A stretch of DNA of 64,000 nt from Gari tellinella (GCA_922989275.2 OV277857.1:7502001-7566000); one strand, 5' to 3'; shown: positions 1-11,055, numbered from the stretch's first letter. Notes: a model not told the origin generated them from the sequence alone. Translations and numbers: made by a program.

Positions 1-139
1 ATATCGATATTTCTTAAGTCATACTACCTGAAATCTAACTTTGAAATGAACTTGCAGACGACTATTTTGAAGCAGACGGTAATGTAGCGGTGAAGGGGTA
101 AAAAACTCACGCTTAATTTGGCAGTGAAAGAGGTAACCT
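1..139. repeat. Partial fold-back MITE, type-I core family
   Basis: The first 139 bases match the right halves of the elements at 4075-4298 and 8302-8527: the same CGATATTTCTTAAGTCATAC opening, a GCAGACGAC motif, then a CCCTTTCACC-like end (here gtgaaagaggtaa). The left half lies outside the window. No coding potential seen. Confidence 0.6.
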
Positions 140-961
140 ATAAACCCCATTAACCAATTTTGTGTTCACTGTCCTATATTTAGGACAAAGGCAAATAAGT
201 ATCTTAATGCGGCATCTGATCAGAGTCTTTACTGTTTGCTGATGGCAATTGCAATATAAAACAAAATGAAAGTAAACATTTTGACCAGGCAAAATGTCAA
301 AAATAGACTAATCCCATGTATACATGTAAGCATGGAAAAATAAACTGGGCGCCTTTTCACGCTTTTAATTTATTCCTCCTCTTCTGAAAACTACCACTTT
401 ATACATTCATGAAGATGGTCAATAAGAAATATTTCTATCCTAGCAATATTTTGCTTGAGGCTTCACTGTTTTACTTTTAACCTACTTTAAGTGGTCATGT
501 TCCACCCTGCCTTCAAACATAGGAACAGGCTATGGGTTACTGGGTTAACTTTATCAGCATATGATTGATTGATATATTAGTTTGACTGCGAGTAGCATAC
601 TATTTAAATGTTGACATTAATGAAGACACCGATCAATTATAGGTTTGAAATAAAGTTTCTGTTCAGAACCCCCTCACAGTTTGTATTTGGTCTAAAACGA
701 ATTCTCTTACGCAACAGTCTAGCATGTACATGTATTGTCAGACACTAGGATATCATTTTTGTTTTATTTCTACAATAGACATAACCTGTCCATAAGCAAT
801 ACAACGCATTAACAATAATTATAGGATGGACAATTATTTGACACGCTTCTTACACAAACATAATTCATAATAATGCAGTGACAAGGGGAGGTAATAATTA
901 AAGATTTCTATTGTTTCTTATGTATTAGTTCTTTTTTTTTATTGAATATCGCCCGCGTTTT
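140..961. other. Non-coding, nothing recognised
   Basis: AT-rich sequence without a plausible exon. Short scraps such as cctactttaagtggtcat near 481 resemble the type-II MITE core, but no boundaries can be drawn. Confidence 0.5.
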
Positions 962-1698
962 TATGGAATTCCATATACGACAGCCAACTTCATACTGTCA
1001 ACTACCAACTGTCTACTCTTTACTGCTTACTGCCAACCGCTTACTGCCAACTACTTATTGCCAACTGATTACTACCAACTGCTCACCGCCAAATGCTTAC
1101 TGTATGCATACTTGATGACGGGTATAAAACCGAATCCCCGAACCAGGAACCGTGGCCCCTATGAACTGTTACTGCAATAAGCTTGTCGTTTCCAATGTTA
1201 TTTTTTTCTTCTATTTTCCAAAATAAGTGTTCTATATCAATAATTGATGGAAATCGGCCACGATTCCACGACGTAAATATTGATATACAGATGCACTCGT
1301 AGTTCGAAATGGAGCGCCTAAAACATTCAGGGGCGCCATTGTTTTACTCCTATCCAAACATTTGACAACAAATGCATGTGGTATTTTGTTTTCCTCGCTA
1401 TGGAGTTCCATTTACAACAGCCAACTTCTTACTGTCAACTGCCAACTGCTTACTGTCTACTCTTTACTGCTTACTGCCAACTGCTTACTGCCAACTACTT
1501 ACTGTACGTTTCATACCTGTACGATACTCCATGTTTTGCTTCCAATACGGCAGCTATTTGGTCCAATGTGAAGTTTTGTTGCCGCAGCGGGCAGTATTTT
1601 ACCAGAAGATCCTCCATTTTTAATCCCTATAAATGAATTGATAGGAAGCAGTTGGCAGTAAGCAGCTAGCAGTTGGCTGTCGTATATGGAATTCCATA
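962..1698. repeat. Inverted-repeat-bounded block of 14-bp tandem repeats
   Basis: A perfect 28-bp inverted repeat bounds the block: 962-989 reads TATGGAATTCCATATACGAC and continues CAGCCAACT, and 1671-1698 is its exact complement. Directly inside the left end are about six degenerate copies of the 14-mer TTACTGCCAACTGC (about 1018-1100). A second, imperfect copy of the end sequence at 1399-1426 is followed by another run of the same 14-mer to about 1505. The right end carries the 14-mer in the opposite orientation (1650-1672). Small open frames at 1362-1636 are products of this repeat and are not genes. Confidence 0.7.
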
Positions 1699-2073
1699 CG
1701 TTTTAACAGTTACTACTAATTACATTTGTGCACAGTTCGTTAATTATCATGTCCACTGAAAGCTAATAATGACAAGTATACCATTTTATAGTACTAGTAT
1801 TACAGAGAACAGATTCAAGATGTTAGATTTACATCGATTAAAACAACAAAGGCAGGGAACATTGCAAAGATTTAAAAGCGGTGTGCATTCCAGATTGTAG
1901 CATATAATATATTTTTCGATGGAAAGCCTTGATTACGAACTTACCTAAAGCACTTATAACATTGGTCGATCTGTTGCCAAAAGAGCTATCAAGTTTTGAA
2001 TGTTTTGTCTTTGCCAAATGAATAATTTTTGCCAATGTAACTTTCTAAAATCATGGTATATCGCATGCTTTAA

Positions 2074-2610
2074 CCCTTTGGACCCTAGTCAGGCTTATAT
2101 ATATGTTCTTTGCAAACAGTGTACCTGTGAGTAATACGCCTGTCCTGTGTAAACAGTAAATTCTCAGGCCAGAGGGCTCTTGATGAAATCCTCTTATGAG
2201 GTTATGCAGTGTGTGTAATATTGCAGTGCATGAACTAAATTAGCCCTAACTAGTAGTGGACCAGACTAAATTTGAAAGTGGAATTGTCCATTTGAAGTTT
2301 TTCAATCTTCAATCCACGGACTCTTCGTCACTAATGACTCAATGGTGAGTAATGTTCTCTGGTGTGTAAGTTCCTCTTCGGTAAATTTCTCTCATGTAAG
2401 ATTATGTGTATCTTAGTTGTGGATTTTGGATTGAGATTGGTCGCAGTCTATTGGTATCGCCGCGAACCTGTCTGTTGCATGTATATAGTGCGCTACTTCT
2501 TTCTTAATAGTTTCCCTCCAGCCTTGTAAATGTGTGTGATCTTCTGTGCCGAGCAGTGTTTGTGCATCTAGGGATGAAATGCCACACTGCCTATTTTTAG
2601 GAGAAGAGGG
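2074..2610. mobile_element. TTAA-flanked non-autonomous element
   Basis: The element begins CCCTTTGGACCC and ends AGAAGAGGG, and is flanked by TTAA on both sides (2070-2073 and 2611-2614). CCC-type ends with TTAA duplications are typical of piggyBac-related MITEs. Inside is a GCAAACAGTG motif and an AGAGGGCTC half-hairpin shared with the copy at 5028-5240. No transposase is encoded. Confidence 0.55.
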
Positions 2611-2614
2611 TTAA

Positions 2615-3627
2615 TAAAAACGTTTTCCAAACCAAGTTTTTTTTACTCGTCTCTATATATCACTTTAACCATTTGAATGACATAGTTTAAATTAAAATAA
2701 GGAGTTATTCAAGTGCACTTGTAGTATTTAAGATTAACCAGAGCATTATACTTGAAATGCGACAATTAAAATATTTGATATCTTTGGTTGTATTTCATTC
2801 TTTTAATTTTCTGTACATGCACGTTATTTCTTGGATGGTGTTTTGAATATTATGCAAAACTAGTTATTTGAATGTGAGGAAGAACGACATATGAATTCAG
2901 AGTGCAAACGTTTTGCAATAGATGGGACAGAAACAGTGCAGCGTAATTATGCAATTTATTAACAAGCACCAATGCCCTTCTTCTTTCTAAATACAACCAA
3001 ACTAGTGACCACTAAAATAAATCACGTGCTGATCCTGAGAAAGTGCCTATTGAATGGAGAATGAAGATATTGTTTTGTCTAATAGGTGTGTTTCAAATAT
3101 TGCAGTTGCTTTTGCACTCCATAGTCACCGAGAATCATAAAACAACTATTCCGAACATAGAAATCCGTGCCAAAAAGTTTTTCTTTTTACTACTTATAAT
3201 GAACCTAACTTACTGTATTTATATGAAAAACACGGCTATTTTATACCGTTGTTTTATAATACACCAACCAAATTAGAATTATATGATTCCATTAGGACAT
3301 TATATTGCACCAAGATTCCTTTAAAGGGACTGGCAACCGGATGGTGTACTTGTCAAAATAAAATAAAATACTCAAATAAAAGCAAATTTGTGGCATTATT
3401 TGGCTTCTGACATTAAAAAATATGATCAGTCCAAAAAAAAGTCTCAAGAATCGTCACCGAATCTTAGTTTTTTATATATATTCCATCGTTTTTCTATAGC
3501 GTCAGCTGACGGTATAGTTGTTGTTGTTGCTTCTCTACACGGGCTCTGACATAAACCCGAGCCGAATAATGTAGTATTAATCGCTACCACTGAAGTACGT
3601 TAATTATCTACCCTATATACAGAGAGC
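2615..3627. other. Non-coding, nothing recognised
   Basis: AT-rich sequence. The frame at 3043-3276 has low-complexity composition, no recognisable motif and no convincing splice context. Confidence 0.5.
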
Positions 3628-3720
3628 GCCCGTAGCCGAGGCGGCAAAGGCGCGTCCTCATTTTTCATGTTTGTCTCAGCAATGGAGGGTCACGGGTTCG
3701 AATCCCACCAGAACTTCTTC
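3628..3720 (+). repeat. tRNA-like sequence (SINE head or tRNA pseudogene)
   Basis: An A-box-like TAGCCGAGGCGG and a perfect B box GGTTCGAATCC are spaced as in a tRNA with a long variable region (Leu/Ser class). The D stem GCC/GGC can pair. The 5' acceptor GCGCCCG finds no complement after the B box and no clear anticodon stem forms, so a functional tRNA is unlikely. Confidence 0.55.
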
Positions 3721-4074
3721 TCTTTTTTTTGGAAATGCAATTTTTAACAGAATTTATCATCCTAAACTAAATCTTACCCATTTATATAAGCATTTGACAT
3801 ATATTTACAAATTACTATTTTTAATGCTAAATCCGGTTGCGAGCCTCTTTAAAAGATACAAGTCAAATTATGTATTATATTAACTGTCCTTTATATCGCA
3901 CCAACTATATTTGACAAAATTCGATATATAATTCCAGTCTTATAAATTTTTATAGTGAATACTAAAAAACAGTTACAAAATTAGATAGCAGTTATATTGA
4001 TATACAGTAACACCCCTCGATTGCGACAACTGAAAAGACGGCTAATTCACAGCAAGAAGACAGGAGACAGCTTA

Positions 4075-4298
4075 CCCCTTTCACTCTCGCGTTTGCAAAT
4101 AGTTTGGGTACTGATCAGACGCGGCGTCACGCGGCGTCTGATCAGTACCCAAACTCTCTGACACTCTTATCGATATTTATTAAGTCATACAGCCTTGATT
4201 CTAACTTTGAAACGTGTCTTGCAGACAAAAATACTGAAGCAGTCGACAATAAAGCAGTGAAGGGGAAAAATCTCCCGAATAATTTGTTCATGAAAGGG
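4075..4298. mobile_element. Fold-back MITE with type-I hairpin core
   Basis: Ends CCCCTTTCACTC and GAAAGGG, with TTAA on the right (4299-4302) and TTAC on the left. The centre (about 4105-4156) is a near-perfect palindrome containing GATCAGACGCGGCGTC and its complement, flanked by GTTTGCAAATAG. The downstream arm carries GCAGACAAAAATA and AGCAGTCGAC, degenerate forms of the family motif GTCGTCTGC. Confidence 0.7.
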
Positions 4299-4587
4299 TT
4301 AAAGCAAGGCGAACGTATTTTTTCAAGTTATTCTTTGTGGCATAAAAAGAATCTTGTTCTGCTTCAAATAACATATATTTCTTGATATAGAATTGTTAAC
4401 CATTTGGAGGTGCGCTATTTACAGGGCGTTGTATTTATCTCTAGTCATCTTTGGCATAAACAGACAATCAGACTCGCACCAAAAGCGCTCGTCACATCGG
4501 GTGTTTCTACCAAAAACGTCTCGAGCTGAATACATTGTTCTGTATTGAACCGCCCAGTGGTAATGTATACAATAACTATATATGTGA

Positions 4588-4790
4588 TTATTCTGCTTTC
4601 GCAAACAGGAACACCATATCATAGAAACCATCCGATTTGTCGTTGTCCTTGACAAATTGCTCCAGCATGTAAAACAAAACCTGGTCGCTACCTACCCGAA
4701 CAGTTAATGACTCGTCGTTTCTGAAATAGCTGGCAATACGAAAATGCAGTTTACACTCGAGGTAGCATTCCTTGAATTCTGTGTTGTACA
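4588..4790 (-). CDS. Possible terminal exon, unknown protein
   Basis: The minus strand is open for about 63 codons. It begins after a possible splice acceptor (tacaacacag, ending about 4791) and ends with TAA. The peptide is of balanced composition (it includes YLECKLHFRIASYFRNDE and ends VFLFAKAE) and is richer in G+C than its flanks, which is why it is not dismissed as chance. No domain is recognised. No upstream partner exon was found: the GTAAGT just upstream on the same strand would leave an intron of only about 30 bases, too short to use. It may be a chance frame, a gene scrap, or the end of a gene whose other exons I could not see. Confidence 0.25.
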
Positions 4791-5027
4791 ATTTTTTTTA
4801 TAAAGTATAACTTACCTCTGCACTGCCTTAACTCTAGTTTAATGGTTATTTGCAGACTGTTTCACAATCCTTACGATATTACTTTAATAGTCCCATTTAC
4901 TTTTATTATCATTTTGTGAAATAAATGCAGACACTTGTTTAAAGCAGATTACGTAATGGCAGTGTAGTACTTAACTTAAATAATAAATAAATGGAAGAGT
5001 ATATTTATTCGTAAAAATGTTATTTAA

Positions 5028-5240
5028 CCCTTTGAACCCTAGTCCCGCATATAGGCGTCCTTTTCAAACAGTTTACTTGTGAATAGTACACTTGTCCTAT
5101 GCAAACAGTGAAGACCCGGATCAGAGGGCTCCGAAAGGAGCCCTCTGATCAGGGTATTCACTGTTTGTCATAATGCAAAACATTGACAAAAACAACCCTT
5201 AAAAGTCAGAAATGGACTAGACTAAAATGGAAACTGGAAT
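5028..5240. mobile_element. Partial TTAA-type MITE, relative of 2074-2610
   Basis: Opens after TTAA (5024-5027) with CCCTTTGAACCCTAGTC, as at 2074. The centre is a hairpin (about 5105-5170) with GATCAGAGGGCTCC and GGAGCCCTCTGATC arms, flanked by GCAAACAGTGAA and TTCACTGTTTG. The right end is not clear. Confidence 0.55.
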
Positions 5241-5643
5241 TGTTTTGTAAAACAAATATTGTCGTAAGTCATATTCTAATATTCTCAATCATTTTCATTT
5301 TCCAATCTAATCCTGTCTAGTGACATCTCTTTGGAATTTTCAAAAGCATGTCACAAGGCAGGATTAGACGGAGAAATAGTCAATTATATGTATTTTAAAG
5401 TTTTGACTTGCTACCGTTTTTGTCGTACGATGTTTCGGAAGACGGACCCAGGGCCCCAGATAAGAACCAACAGCTTTATATCATGCCATAGGCAAATCCT
5501 ATGTTCTGACTACTCATTAGAATAATCTTTTCGATGCAATTCTAATTAGAGGTCATATCATAACTTTAGTTATGTGAATATTGAATAGACATCTTATCTG
5601 AGACTCTGTTCTCCTTATGAACCAAACAGATGTTATTAATTAA
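5241..5643. other. Non-coding with degraded MITE piece
   Basis: Around 5450-5520 there is CAGGGCCCCAGATAAG followed by GACTACTCATTAGAAT, a damaged half of the 6-bp-TSD family seen intact at 49990-50182. Nothing else recognised. Confidence 0.4.
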
Positions 5644-5866
5644 CCCTTCCCCCATAGAAGCTACTTTTAGCGTATTTAATTTATTCCTCCGCTGAAGAAA
5701 ATAGTTCCATTTTATACCCTCATGAACAATTACCATTACAAATATTTTATATAGCCTATCAGATTTTAGCTTAAAGCAGGCTGGAAGTAAACATTCTGCT
5801 TTACTTTCAACATGCCTTAAGCGGTCACCTATCTTCAAAACTAGAAACAGTACATGAGGTAAAGGG
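5644..5866. mobile_element. TTAA MITE with type-II core
   Basis: Begins CCCTTCCCCCATAGAAGC after TTAA (5640-5643) and ends AAAGGG; the right TTAA has decayed. Internally it carries GCTTAAAGCAGGCTGGAAGT and the opposing half CCTTAAGCGGTCACC, with the tip of the hairpin shortened relative to 14503-14747. Confidence 0.65.
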
Positions 5867-6035
5867 TAAAAGCACGCGATATTTCCTTACATTCAGTCAA
5901 TACCAACCTTGCCAATGTCCAATATCGAACAATATTTGATGTTCACATGTAATCGATAATTCGATGAATGCCCTGTAGTTACGTTCGTATATTCATAGAC
6001 TAAGCGCTCGACACAGTCTGGTGCGTTTACAATAT

Positions 6036-6303
6036 CAGGGCTGCCATAAGTTGATCATGAAAAATCCTAAGATTTCCAAAATTTCCATTTTTCCGCATGC
6101 GCAATTTTACGAAGTGTACCTTTAACCCTTTATCTCATAGTTTATTTCTAGTTTGAAGACACATGGTCACTTAAAGTTGGCTGAAAGTAAAGCAGAATGC
6201 GCCCTAAGGCGTATTCTGCTTTAATTTTAGCCTGCTTTAAGCTACCATCTGCTAGAATAAAAATCCGAATATTTCGGAAAAATCCGGAGAAATGGCAGCC
6301 CTG
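6036..6303. mobile_element. MITE with 6-bp TSD carrying a type-II core
   Basis: Terminal inverted repeats are CAGGGCTGCCAT and ATGGCAGCCCTG. The flanking direct repeat is CAATAT on both sides (6030-6035, 6304-6309). The interior holds the AAAGTAAAGCAGAATGCGCC hairpin and a TTAACCC-like stretch near 6122, as though a TTAA MITE had been captured and then amplified with the outer element. Same family as 20902-21212, 24725-24979 and 25782-26036. Confidence 0.75.
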
Positions 6304-7640
6304 CAATATACATTGGTGTCTACATCTATTAGGTAGTTGCTTATGGAATACTTCAGCAATGGTTAACCCATTACCCTAAAAATATGCCCTTTTACGCTTT
6401 TTATTTATTCCTCTTCTGAAGAGAGTAGTTAAAATTTAAACAGTATTGAAAATGCGTCATAAGAAGTACTTTTTATCCTAGCAGATGGTCGCTTATACCG
6501 GTACCAGGCTGAAAGTGAAACAGACTGTGCCTTCACCCTGATCAGAGTCTGCACTATTTGGGTAATATTGCAATATACAATGTATAAACTAAACCAACTA
6601 TAATATGTATTTAATTGGTTAAAATAGACCAGTCTAAGTTGGAAAGTGGAATTGTCAATTTGAAAGTTGATGAAAGAAAAAGTTAATATAAACGGCAAGG
6701 TATTTCACATCCGGAGTTTTATGGTGATGTAATTTACAGACTTCGTAAGATTCTTGGACATATGCATTTTCAAAACCTGTTTGTGAAACGTATTAGATCT
6801 TTCCTAAAAAAAGATTATGATCAACTATATTGCTGCGCACTTCACGTTTGGTTATCGATCAATCTACAATTGATAACTTTATGCTTTCCTCTTCGGTTGT
6901 GCGACGACAGACAGGGCTTAGCACTACATGATGATGTATCTCTAAAGCCGTCCATAACCTGGAGAGTAATGTCGGATTTTCGTGCATTGTTTTTTCTCTC
7001 CCTCTCTGTCGTACCTTGAACATATCCATGTCTTACAGTTATTCGTGAATACGGACTAGTCGCCTGAGTACAATTTGACCGTTGCCATAGTGGGTTATTT
7101 TTAACACGGGCTTGAATGTTTAATTCTCTCCCGTGTTACTAATAATCTTCTTGTCATAGAATTTTAGTTAGATGTTTTACATGTATTTACTTACTGTGAT
7201 GGCGGTCTTTTTGGTTGTAAAGTTGTGGAGCAGGGTTTATATTTTATGTACACTGTTCGTCTTTATAGGTGAATATAGGAGATAAGATTGGGCGACCCTA
7301 AACCCAGGTTAACTCCCCCCCCCACCCCCCCCCCCCCCCCCCAGTGGTTATTAATAATTAATTTATAATTGATTATTGATTGCTACTGACCGTACCAAAG
7401 CAGGCTCCTATGTTCACTTTGTTTATGTTTGTCTTGGGTGTTGCTTTCTATTTAGTGTGTAGATGAAGGAATGGTATTGCGCGTGTATGTGTGTGTGTTT
7501 GTTATGGTGTGACTGTGTGTGTGTTCTGCTTGAGAGGTGGGTGTATTGTTTGTGTTGCGTTTCCTGCTCGAGTCTTTCGTATTTATTTATTGGATTAATC
7601 ATCTGTTTGGAACAAAATAGGTGGTCAAAGTTTCATTGAT
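6304..7640. other. Non-coding; MITE scraps and a poly-C run
   Basis: 6362-6560 contains another damaged type-II MITE (ttaacccattaccc, gaagagagtag, ctgaaagtgaaacag). A C-rich homopolymer run lies at about 7314-7342. Alternating GT-rich sequence lies at about 7480-7530. No exon recognised. Confidence 0.5.
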
Positions 7641-7641
7641 A

Positions 7642-7860
7642 CAGTGGAGACTACGCTATTCTTTCCTGTTTAAACGTAAACGAAACGCAATAAAATGTAG
7701 AAAAGAACTGCTTTTTGACAATTCTATTTGTTTTTATCTGAGTAGCAAACAGTTTGGAGCCGATCAGACGCCGCGTTACAAACCGTTTGCATTGGAAATA
7801 AATGTTCAAGCGTAAACGACTAAACGCCTTGGTTTAGAAAGAATAACGTCTTCTCCACAG
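7642..7860. mobile_element. TA-flanked fold-back MITE (CAGTGGAGA ends)
   Basis: Begins CAGTGGAGACTACGCTATTC and ends GAATAACGTCTTCTCCACAG, flanked by TA (7640-7641, 7861-7862), as expected for the Tc1/mariner superfamily. The centre has GCAAACAGTTTGGAGCC and GATCAGACGCCGCG, the type-I core, with its right arm partly lost. Relative of 11885-12130. Confidence 0.7.
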
Positions 7861-7862
7861 TA

Positions 7863-8301
7863 TGTTAAAAACACTTAGCCAGTTTTCTCGACCCCGCAAT
7901 CAGTACACATGTTCAAATTAGTTAACTGCATCTATACACATGGTTAAAAATGATTTTGAATACTGAAAAATAAATTTCACACTTGCTGATTATGATTAGG
8001 CGATCAATCAACCGAGATGATACAGTACTCGTATATAGAAAAAAACGGTTTTGCCTGCGTTTCAAAATTTTATCTTCATTTTAATGATACGCAATGTTTT
8101 AGTGGCTTGCTTTATTCTGAAAACCTCAGCAAAAATTGAAAATATGATGTTTTCATTCAAATAAAGTCTAAATACAGAACCTAAGTGAAAACTTTGTCTT
8201 TTGTAATAAAGGCAAAAATTAATTATTTTAAGTTTTGACTAGCGAAATATTGATATGAGTGCCAACGTGTTTGGATCTAAACCAGGCCGTTACGCTGTTA
8301 A
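7863..8301. other. Non-coding, nothing recognised
   Basis: AT-rich spacer without an exon or repeat boundary that I can support. Confidence 0.5.
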
Positions 8302-8527
8302 CCGTTTCACTGCCGGAGTCGCCTAAAGTCGAGTTTGCAAACATTTTTATCCGCGTTACGCGGCGTCTGATCAGGATTAAAACTGTTTGACACTCGTTTC
8401 GATATTTCTTATGTCATACTCTCTTAAATCTAACTTTAAAATAATATTGCAGACAACAATATTGAAGCAGACGACAAACTGAGGGTGTAGGGGTAAAAAA
8501 CTCAAAAATAGTTTGGCGCCGAAAGGG
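8302..8527. mobile_element. TTAA MITE, type-I core
   Basis: Both ends are flanked by TTAA (8298-8301, 8528-8531). The left end is CCGTTTCACTGCCGGAGTCG and the right end is GGCGCCGAAAGGG. The middle has GTTTGCAAACATT, then CGCGGCGTCTGATCAGGA, with the left hairpin arm mostly missing. Clean TTAA duplication supports piggyBac-type mobilisation. Confidence 0.75.
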
Positions 8528-8689
8528 TTAAAGTCATTTCGAAGTCGACCTATGTTACCTTTGTTGGTGAAATGTGAAAAGGCAATTTAAAGGTTGACAT
8601 AGAACTCGAATTTAATTTATTATTCTAGCCAACCCAACACTATATTTTGGGTACTATAAAAAGGTAAATGCTTTGTTTGTTTATTATAG

Positions 8690-8945
8690 TGTCACCCCTA
8701 TTGAAAGGGCCAGCCAGTTTGGCTTATGAGACACCTATCCTTTTTGCGCGCACAGTACCTCCCGAATCCCTTCTCTTATTTCCGGGCGCCTGGCAGAGAT
8801 GGGCCTACGGTAACCATTCGTTTAACTAGCTGGCGGCTCACCAACCGGCCATATCAGTCCCAACCCCGTATCCGGCTCCTGGATTCGAACCTTCGACCTT
8901 CCGCTTCCGAGGCGGGCGCCCTTACCCCTAGGCCACGGTTACTAT
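8690..8945 (-). mobile_element. tRNA-Pro-like SINE
   Basis: On the minus strand the element starts at about 8945 with a tRNA-like head: A box TGGCCTAGGGGTA, an anticodon-like loop CTCGGAA and B box GGTTCGAATCC. The head resembles tRNA-Pro but the T stem does not pair fully. About 180 bases of body follow and end in an A-rich tail (ataataaacaaacaaagc near 8675). The forward frame at 8726-9097 is antisense to it and is not a gene. Confidence 0.65.
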
Positions 8946-9249
8946 ATTTGTATCTTAAGAAAGATCTTCAATTACACTTACATTGTAGTATAATTTCTTG
9001 TTGCAAGATACGAGCCGTATGCAAAGAAATTGGAATAGACTATGAACAAGTTCTCAAAACATTAGATTCGGCACTTCCCCTTGTGTGTAAATATTGAGAG
9101 TAGTTTAACATTGGATAGCTCCATACAAGATATACAAGTATTTAGTTAAAATAATTTGAGTAATAAGTAGTAAGAAAGAGAAGACATAACAAGAGAGGAA
9201 AGAAAAACAAAACGATAGGTGTGCTTACTTATAATTTACTTTCAGTTAC

Positions 9250-9670
9250 ATCTAGAATGTGTGAACTCTTTCGCTGCCAAATTTATCGTGAGATATTTCC
9301 CCCTTTGACCAGGATCAAACTGTTTGCCACTTGTTTTGAAATTACAGTTGAACTTCGATATCTCGAACTCGTTTAGGTCGAACATACCCATATTTCAAAG
9401 TTTAAACGTGGCTTAGCCACGTTTTAACTTTGAAATACGGGTATGTTCGACTCAACCGAGCATGGAATAATGCAATTCATGTGTCGACAAATCGGATATT
9501 TCGAATTAAGCGAGTTTGAGATATCGAAGTTCGATGGTAGCTTAAGTATACGATATTGCAAAAACCTCACGATAAATTTGATCTCATTAAGCGACTTGAC
9601 TGGTACTTGCAAAACAGATTTGATCCAGATCTGACGCCGCGTAACTGGATCAAACTAGTTTGACACTCGT
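9250..9670. mobile_element. Type-I MITE interrupted by a mariner-like fold-back element
   Basis: The flanks (9255-9340 and 9600-9670) carry family-I sequence (ctttcgctgccaaattt, tttgatccagatctgacgccgc, caaactagtttgacactcg). Between them, about 9345-9536, sits a fold-back insert beginning CAGTTGAACTTCGATATCTC after TA and ending GAGATATCGAAGTTCGATGG. Its centre is the palindrome AACGTGGCTTAGCCACGTT. The overlapping frames on both strands at 9424-9634 are consequences of this palindrome. Confidence 0.6.
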
Positions 9671-9859
9671 TCTTTTATGTTTATTCAATCGAAAAATGTA
9701 TAAATCAATCTCAGGAAAAAGGATATTGATAAATCGAATCTAACCATTTAACTGCCAGTCGTCTTTTTACCTATTTCACTTTGCAATTTTCAATATGCTT
9801 TACAATTTTGACGGAAGAGGTATTTATATGAATGTCAATATTATAATACTTTGAATCCT

Positions 9860-10060
9860 GGCCCAAAGGAAATAACGCATTTGAGTTGAGTCTGAGATCG
9901 TTCTCAGGCATTTGATTTGTCAAAAGCTCAAAACTGACCAATTAAATGTTTGAAAACGATTTCAGTCTGAACTAAAACGCTTTATAACCTCAAGGTTAGA
10001 GGTGATAAACCTCAAATTGACCAATGAAATTCTTCCAGAGGCGGTCTCTCACTAAACTCA
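9860..10060. repeat. Fold-back repeat, TTGATTGGTCA family
   Basis: Diverged copy of the inverted repeat seen cleanly at 24400-24535: TTGAGTTGAGTCTGAGAT, then TTCTCAGGCATTTGATTTG and the opposing GACCAATTAAATGTTTGA. No coding sequence. Confidence 0.5.
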
Positions 10061-10134
10061 AACGCTACCTGAAAGGTCGCCGCGTTATGCTGCGTCATCT
10101 GTATTTAAAGAGTCACATTTGAAAGCTATATATA

Positions 10135-10392
10135 CAGTGTTCACTGCCTACAACGACCCTCCCGACAACGACTCCCTTCTTACAACGACTCTTGTCGCAG
10201 TTCCTTAAACAGGACAATTATATCTAACGCTTTTACTTTTGCAATATCGTCTGCTTAAAATTGTCGTCTGCTGTTTTTCCTCAAAGTTACACATAAATGA
10301 ACATTTATACAGAATGAATATAAAGACGGGTGACAAACAGCTTGAACCCAGATCAAGCAGACACTCGCATGTCACTGTGGTTTGTTGTTGTT
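10135..10392. repeat. Half of a CAGYGYTCCCTC-type MITE
   Basis: Contains acagtgttcactgcctacaacgaccctcc, then gtcgtctgctgtttttcctc and gcttgaacccagatcaag. This is the left half of the family seen complete at 13705-14065 and 26108-26460. Confidence 0.5.
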
Positions 10393-10393
10393 A

Positions 10394-10710
10394 CAGTGGA
10401 GAAACGCTATTCTTTACCGTTTAACCCTTTACCTGATAGCATTGTTTCTAGTATTGAAGATATGTGACTACTTAAAGCAGATTGAAAGTAAAGCAGAATG
10501 CGCCCTAAGGCGCATTCTGCTTTACTTTCAGCCTGCTTTAAGCTATTAACTGCTAGAATAAGGAAAGAATTTAATATGACACATATTCATTACGGTATAA
10601 TTTGGAACTATCTTCTGCAGCGGATGAATAAAATGAATGTGCTAATAGTCGCTTCTATAAGGGAAAGGGTTAAACGCATTGCAATAAAATGGCGAAAATA
10701 ACCATTTTTG
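10394..10710. mobile_element. CAGTGGAGA-type MITE carrying a nested TTAA MITE
   Basis: Starts CAGTGGAGAAACGCTATTCT after TA. At TTTAAACG, a site other copies of this family retain uninterrupted, the element at 10435-10669 is inserted. After the insert the outer sequence resumes (acgcattgcaataaaatgg), but its right terminus is missing. Confidence 0.6.
10435..10669. mobile_element. Nested TTAA MITE with type-II core
   Basis: CCCTTTACCTGATAGC...GGGAAAGGG with perfect TTAA on both sides (10431-10434, 10670-10673). The central hairpin is AAAGCAGAATGCGCC/GGCGCATTCTGCTTT around 10490-10530. This is a clean insertion into the outer element. The short frame at 10498-10701 is repeat-derived. Confidence 0.8.
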
Positions 10711-10854
10711 ACATTTCTCAGTTTTTATTTCAAAGTGATCATCTGCTTTAACTCATTCACCCCTGAAATTTCAAATGGACAACTCTAGTTGCCAATTTTG
10801 TAAGTCCGTTTTTCACTATAATAGCGAAACTCTCTAAACCGACACTTCACCTTT

Positions 10855-11055
10855 TCACTCTCAATAACGCCATTAAGCGCATTTGCAAACAGTTTTGATC
10901 CTGATCAGATGCCGCGTGACACGTAAGGATAAAAACTGTTTGACACTCGTTTTGAAATTTCACCAGTCATACTGCATTATATCTAACTATCAAACGATAT
11001 TGCAGACAATAATATTGAAGCAGACGATCATATGGCTGTGAAGGAGTGAAAACCT
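10855..11055. mobile_element. Type-I MITE, degraded
   Basis: Left part ccttttcactctcaataacgcc, middle tttgcaaacagttttgatcc and GATCAGATGCCGCG, right part gcagacaataatattgaagc and gtgaaggagtgaaaacc. Termini are decayed. Confidence 0.55.

Noticed and set aside
1018..1510. CRISPR-like array
   Set aside because: The 14-bp repeats are contiguous and degenerate, without unique spacers, in a eukaryotic context.
3628..3720. Functional tRNA gene
   Set aside because: A and B boxes are good but the acceptor stem does not pair and no anticodon arm forms.
8726..9097. 123-residue plus-strand frame
   Set aside because: It is antisense to a tRNA-derived SINE and includes the complement of its B box.
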